This document shows positions 6,017 through 6,045 of a DNA stretch of 6,045 nucleotides, in pieces (within the stretch, counting starts at the first letter, position 1; every line of letters starts with the position of its first letter). The notes below the pieces were generated by a model. It saw only the letters and a list, made by a program, of their open reading frames with translations. It made no database searches and was not told where the DNA came from. Origin of the DNA: Solirubrobacterales bacterium (lineage in GTDB: Bacteria; Actinomycetota; Thermoleophilia; Solirubrobacterales; Solirubrobacteraceae); assembly GCA_025964075.1 (NCBI GenBank), contig JAOPZQ010000400.1, positions 1 to 6,045 of the forward strand, given 5' to 3'. Position numbers and translations under genes: made by a program.

Positions 6017-6045
6017 GTGACCATCGCGCGGATCGCGAGCGGCGG
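6017..6045 (+). CDS. Possible start of a gene running off the right edge
   Basis: GTG at 6017 opens a frame reading VTIARIASG to the window end, preceded by GGCGGAG at 6001-6007 with a 9-nt spacer. Only nine to ten codons are visible, far too few to identify a family or confirm coding. Confidence 0.2.

Larger units (their letters stand above)
5771..6045. other. Region without a convincing complete gene
   Basis: This 275-bp stretch follows the small-protein gene. Both strands have open frames, but those I read are arginine-rich, lack a good ribosome binding site and show no family motif. One on the minus strand runs antisense across the small gene. The notable content is the inverted repeat at 5938-5982 and a GC-rich palindromic patch (GGCCCGGGCC, GGCCGGCC) at about 5985-6000. 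Confidence 0.5.

Overview
The window is very GC-rich (roughly 70% by eye) with strong G/C preference at third codon positions. It carries protein families typical of Actinomycetota: a 180-kDa-class NAD-dependent glutamate dehydrogenase, a secreted SGNH/GDSL hydrolase with six cysteines, and a LacI-type repressor with a VSIGTASN recognition segment. A high-GC actinobacterium, perhaps of the Thermoleophilia/Solirubrobacterales kind, is my best guess. The placement rests on family resemblance only.

Layout from left to right. (1) Positions 1-3333, minus strand: the first 1111 codons of a large NAD-specific glutamate dehydrogenase, cut by the left edge. The frame is open throughout with no frameshift. 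(2) Positions 3334-3490: an intergenic region with a perfect 16-bp hairpin flanked by direct repeats; it probably ends the upstream transcript and carries the dehydrogenase promoter and ribosome binding site. (3) Positions 3491-4276, minus strand: a secreted SGNH/GDSL esterase or lipase. (4) Positions 4341-5396, minus strand: a LacI-family repressor lying 64 bp upstream of the esterase in the same direction, so co-transcription is possible. (5) Positions 5397-5575: a divergent control region with two near-identical LacI-type operators 25 bp apart, followed by a leader that can fold into several hairpins. (6) Positions 5576-5770, plus strand: a 64-codon gene with a strong ribosome binding site and unknown function. 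(7) Positions 5771-6045: no convincing complete gene, but a perfect 14-bp inverted repeat and perhaps the first codons of a further plus-strand gene.

The most coherent unit is the right half. A LacI-type regulator appears to control its own gene and a divergent small-protein gene through a pair of CTGAACCG(A/T)TTCAG operators, and the secreted hydrolase behind lacI may belong to the same regulon. The inducer and the job of the small protein cannot be read from the sequence. The glutamate dehydrogenase is a housekeeping nitrogen/carbon enzyme and looks independent of that unit. I see no mobile element, CRISPR array, rRNA or tRNA.
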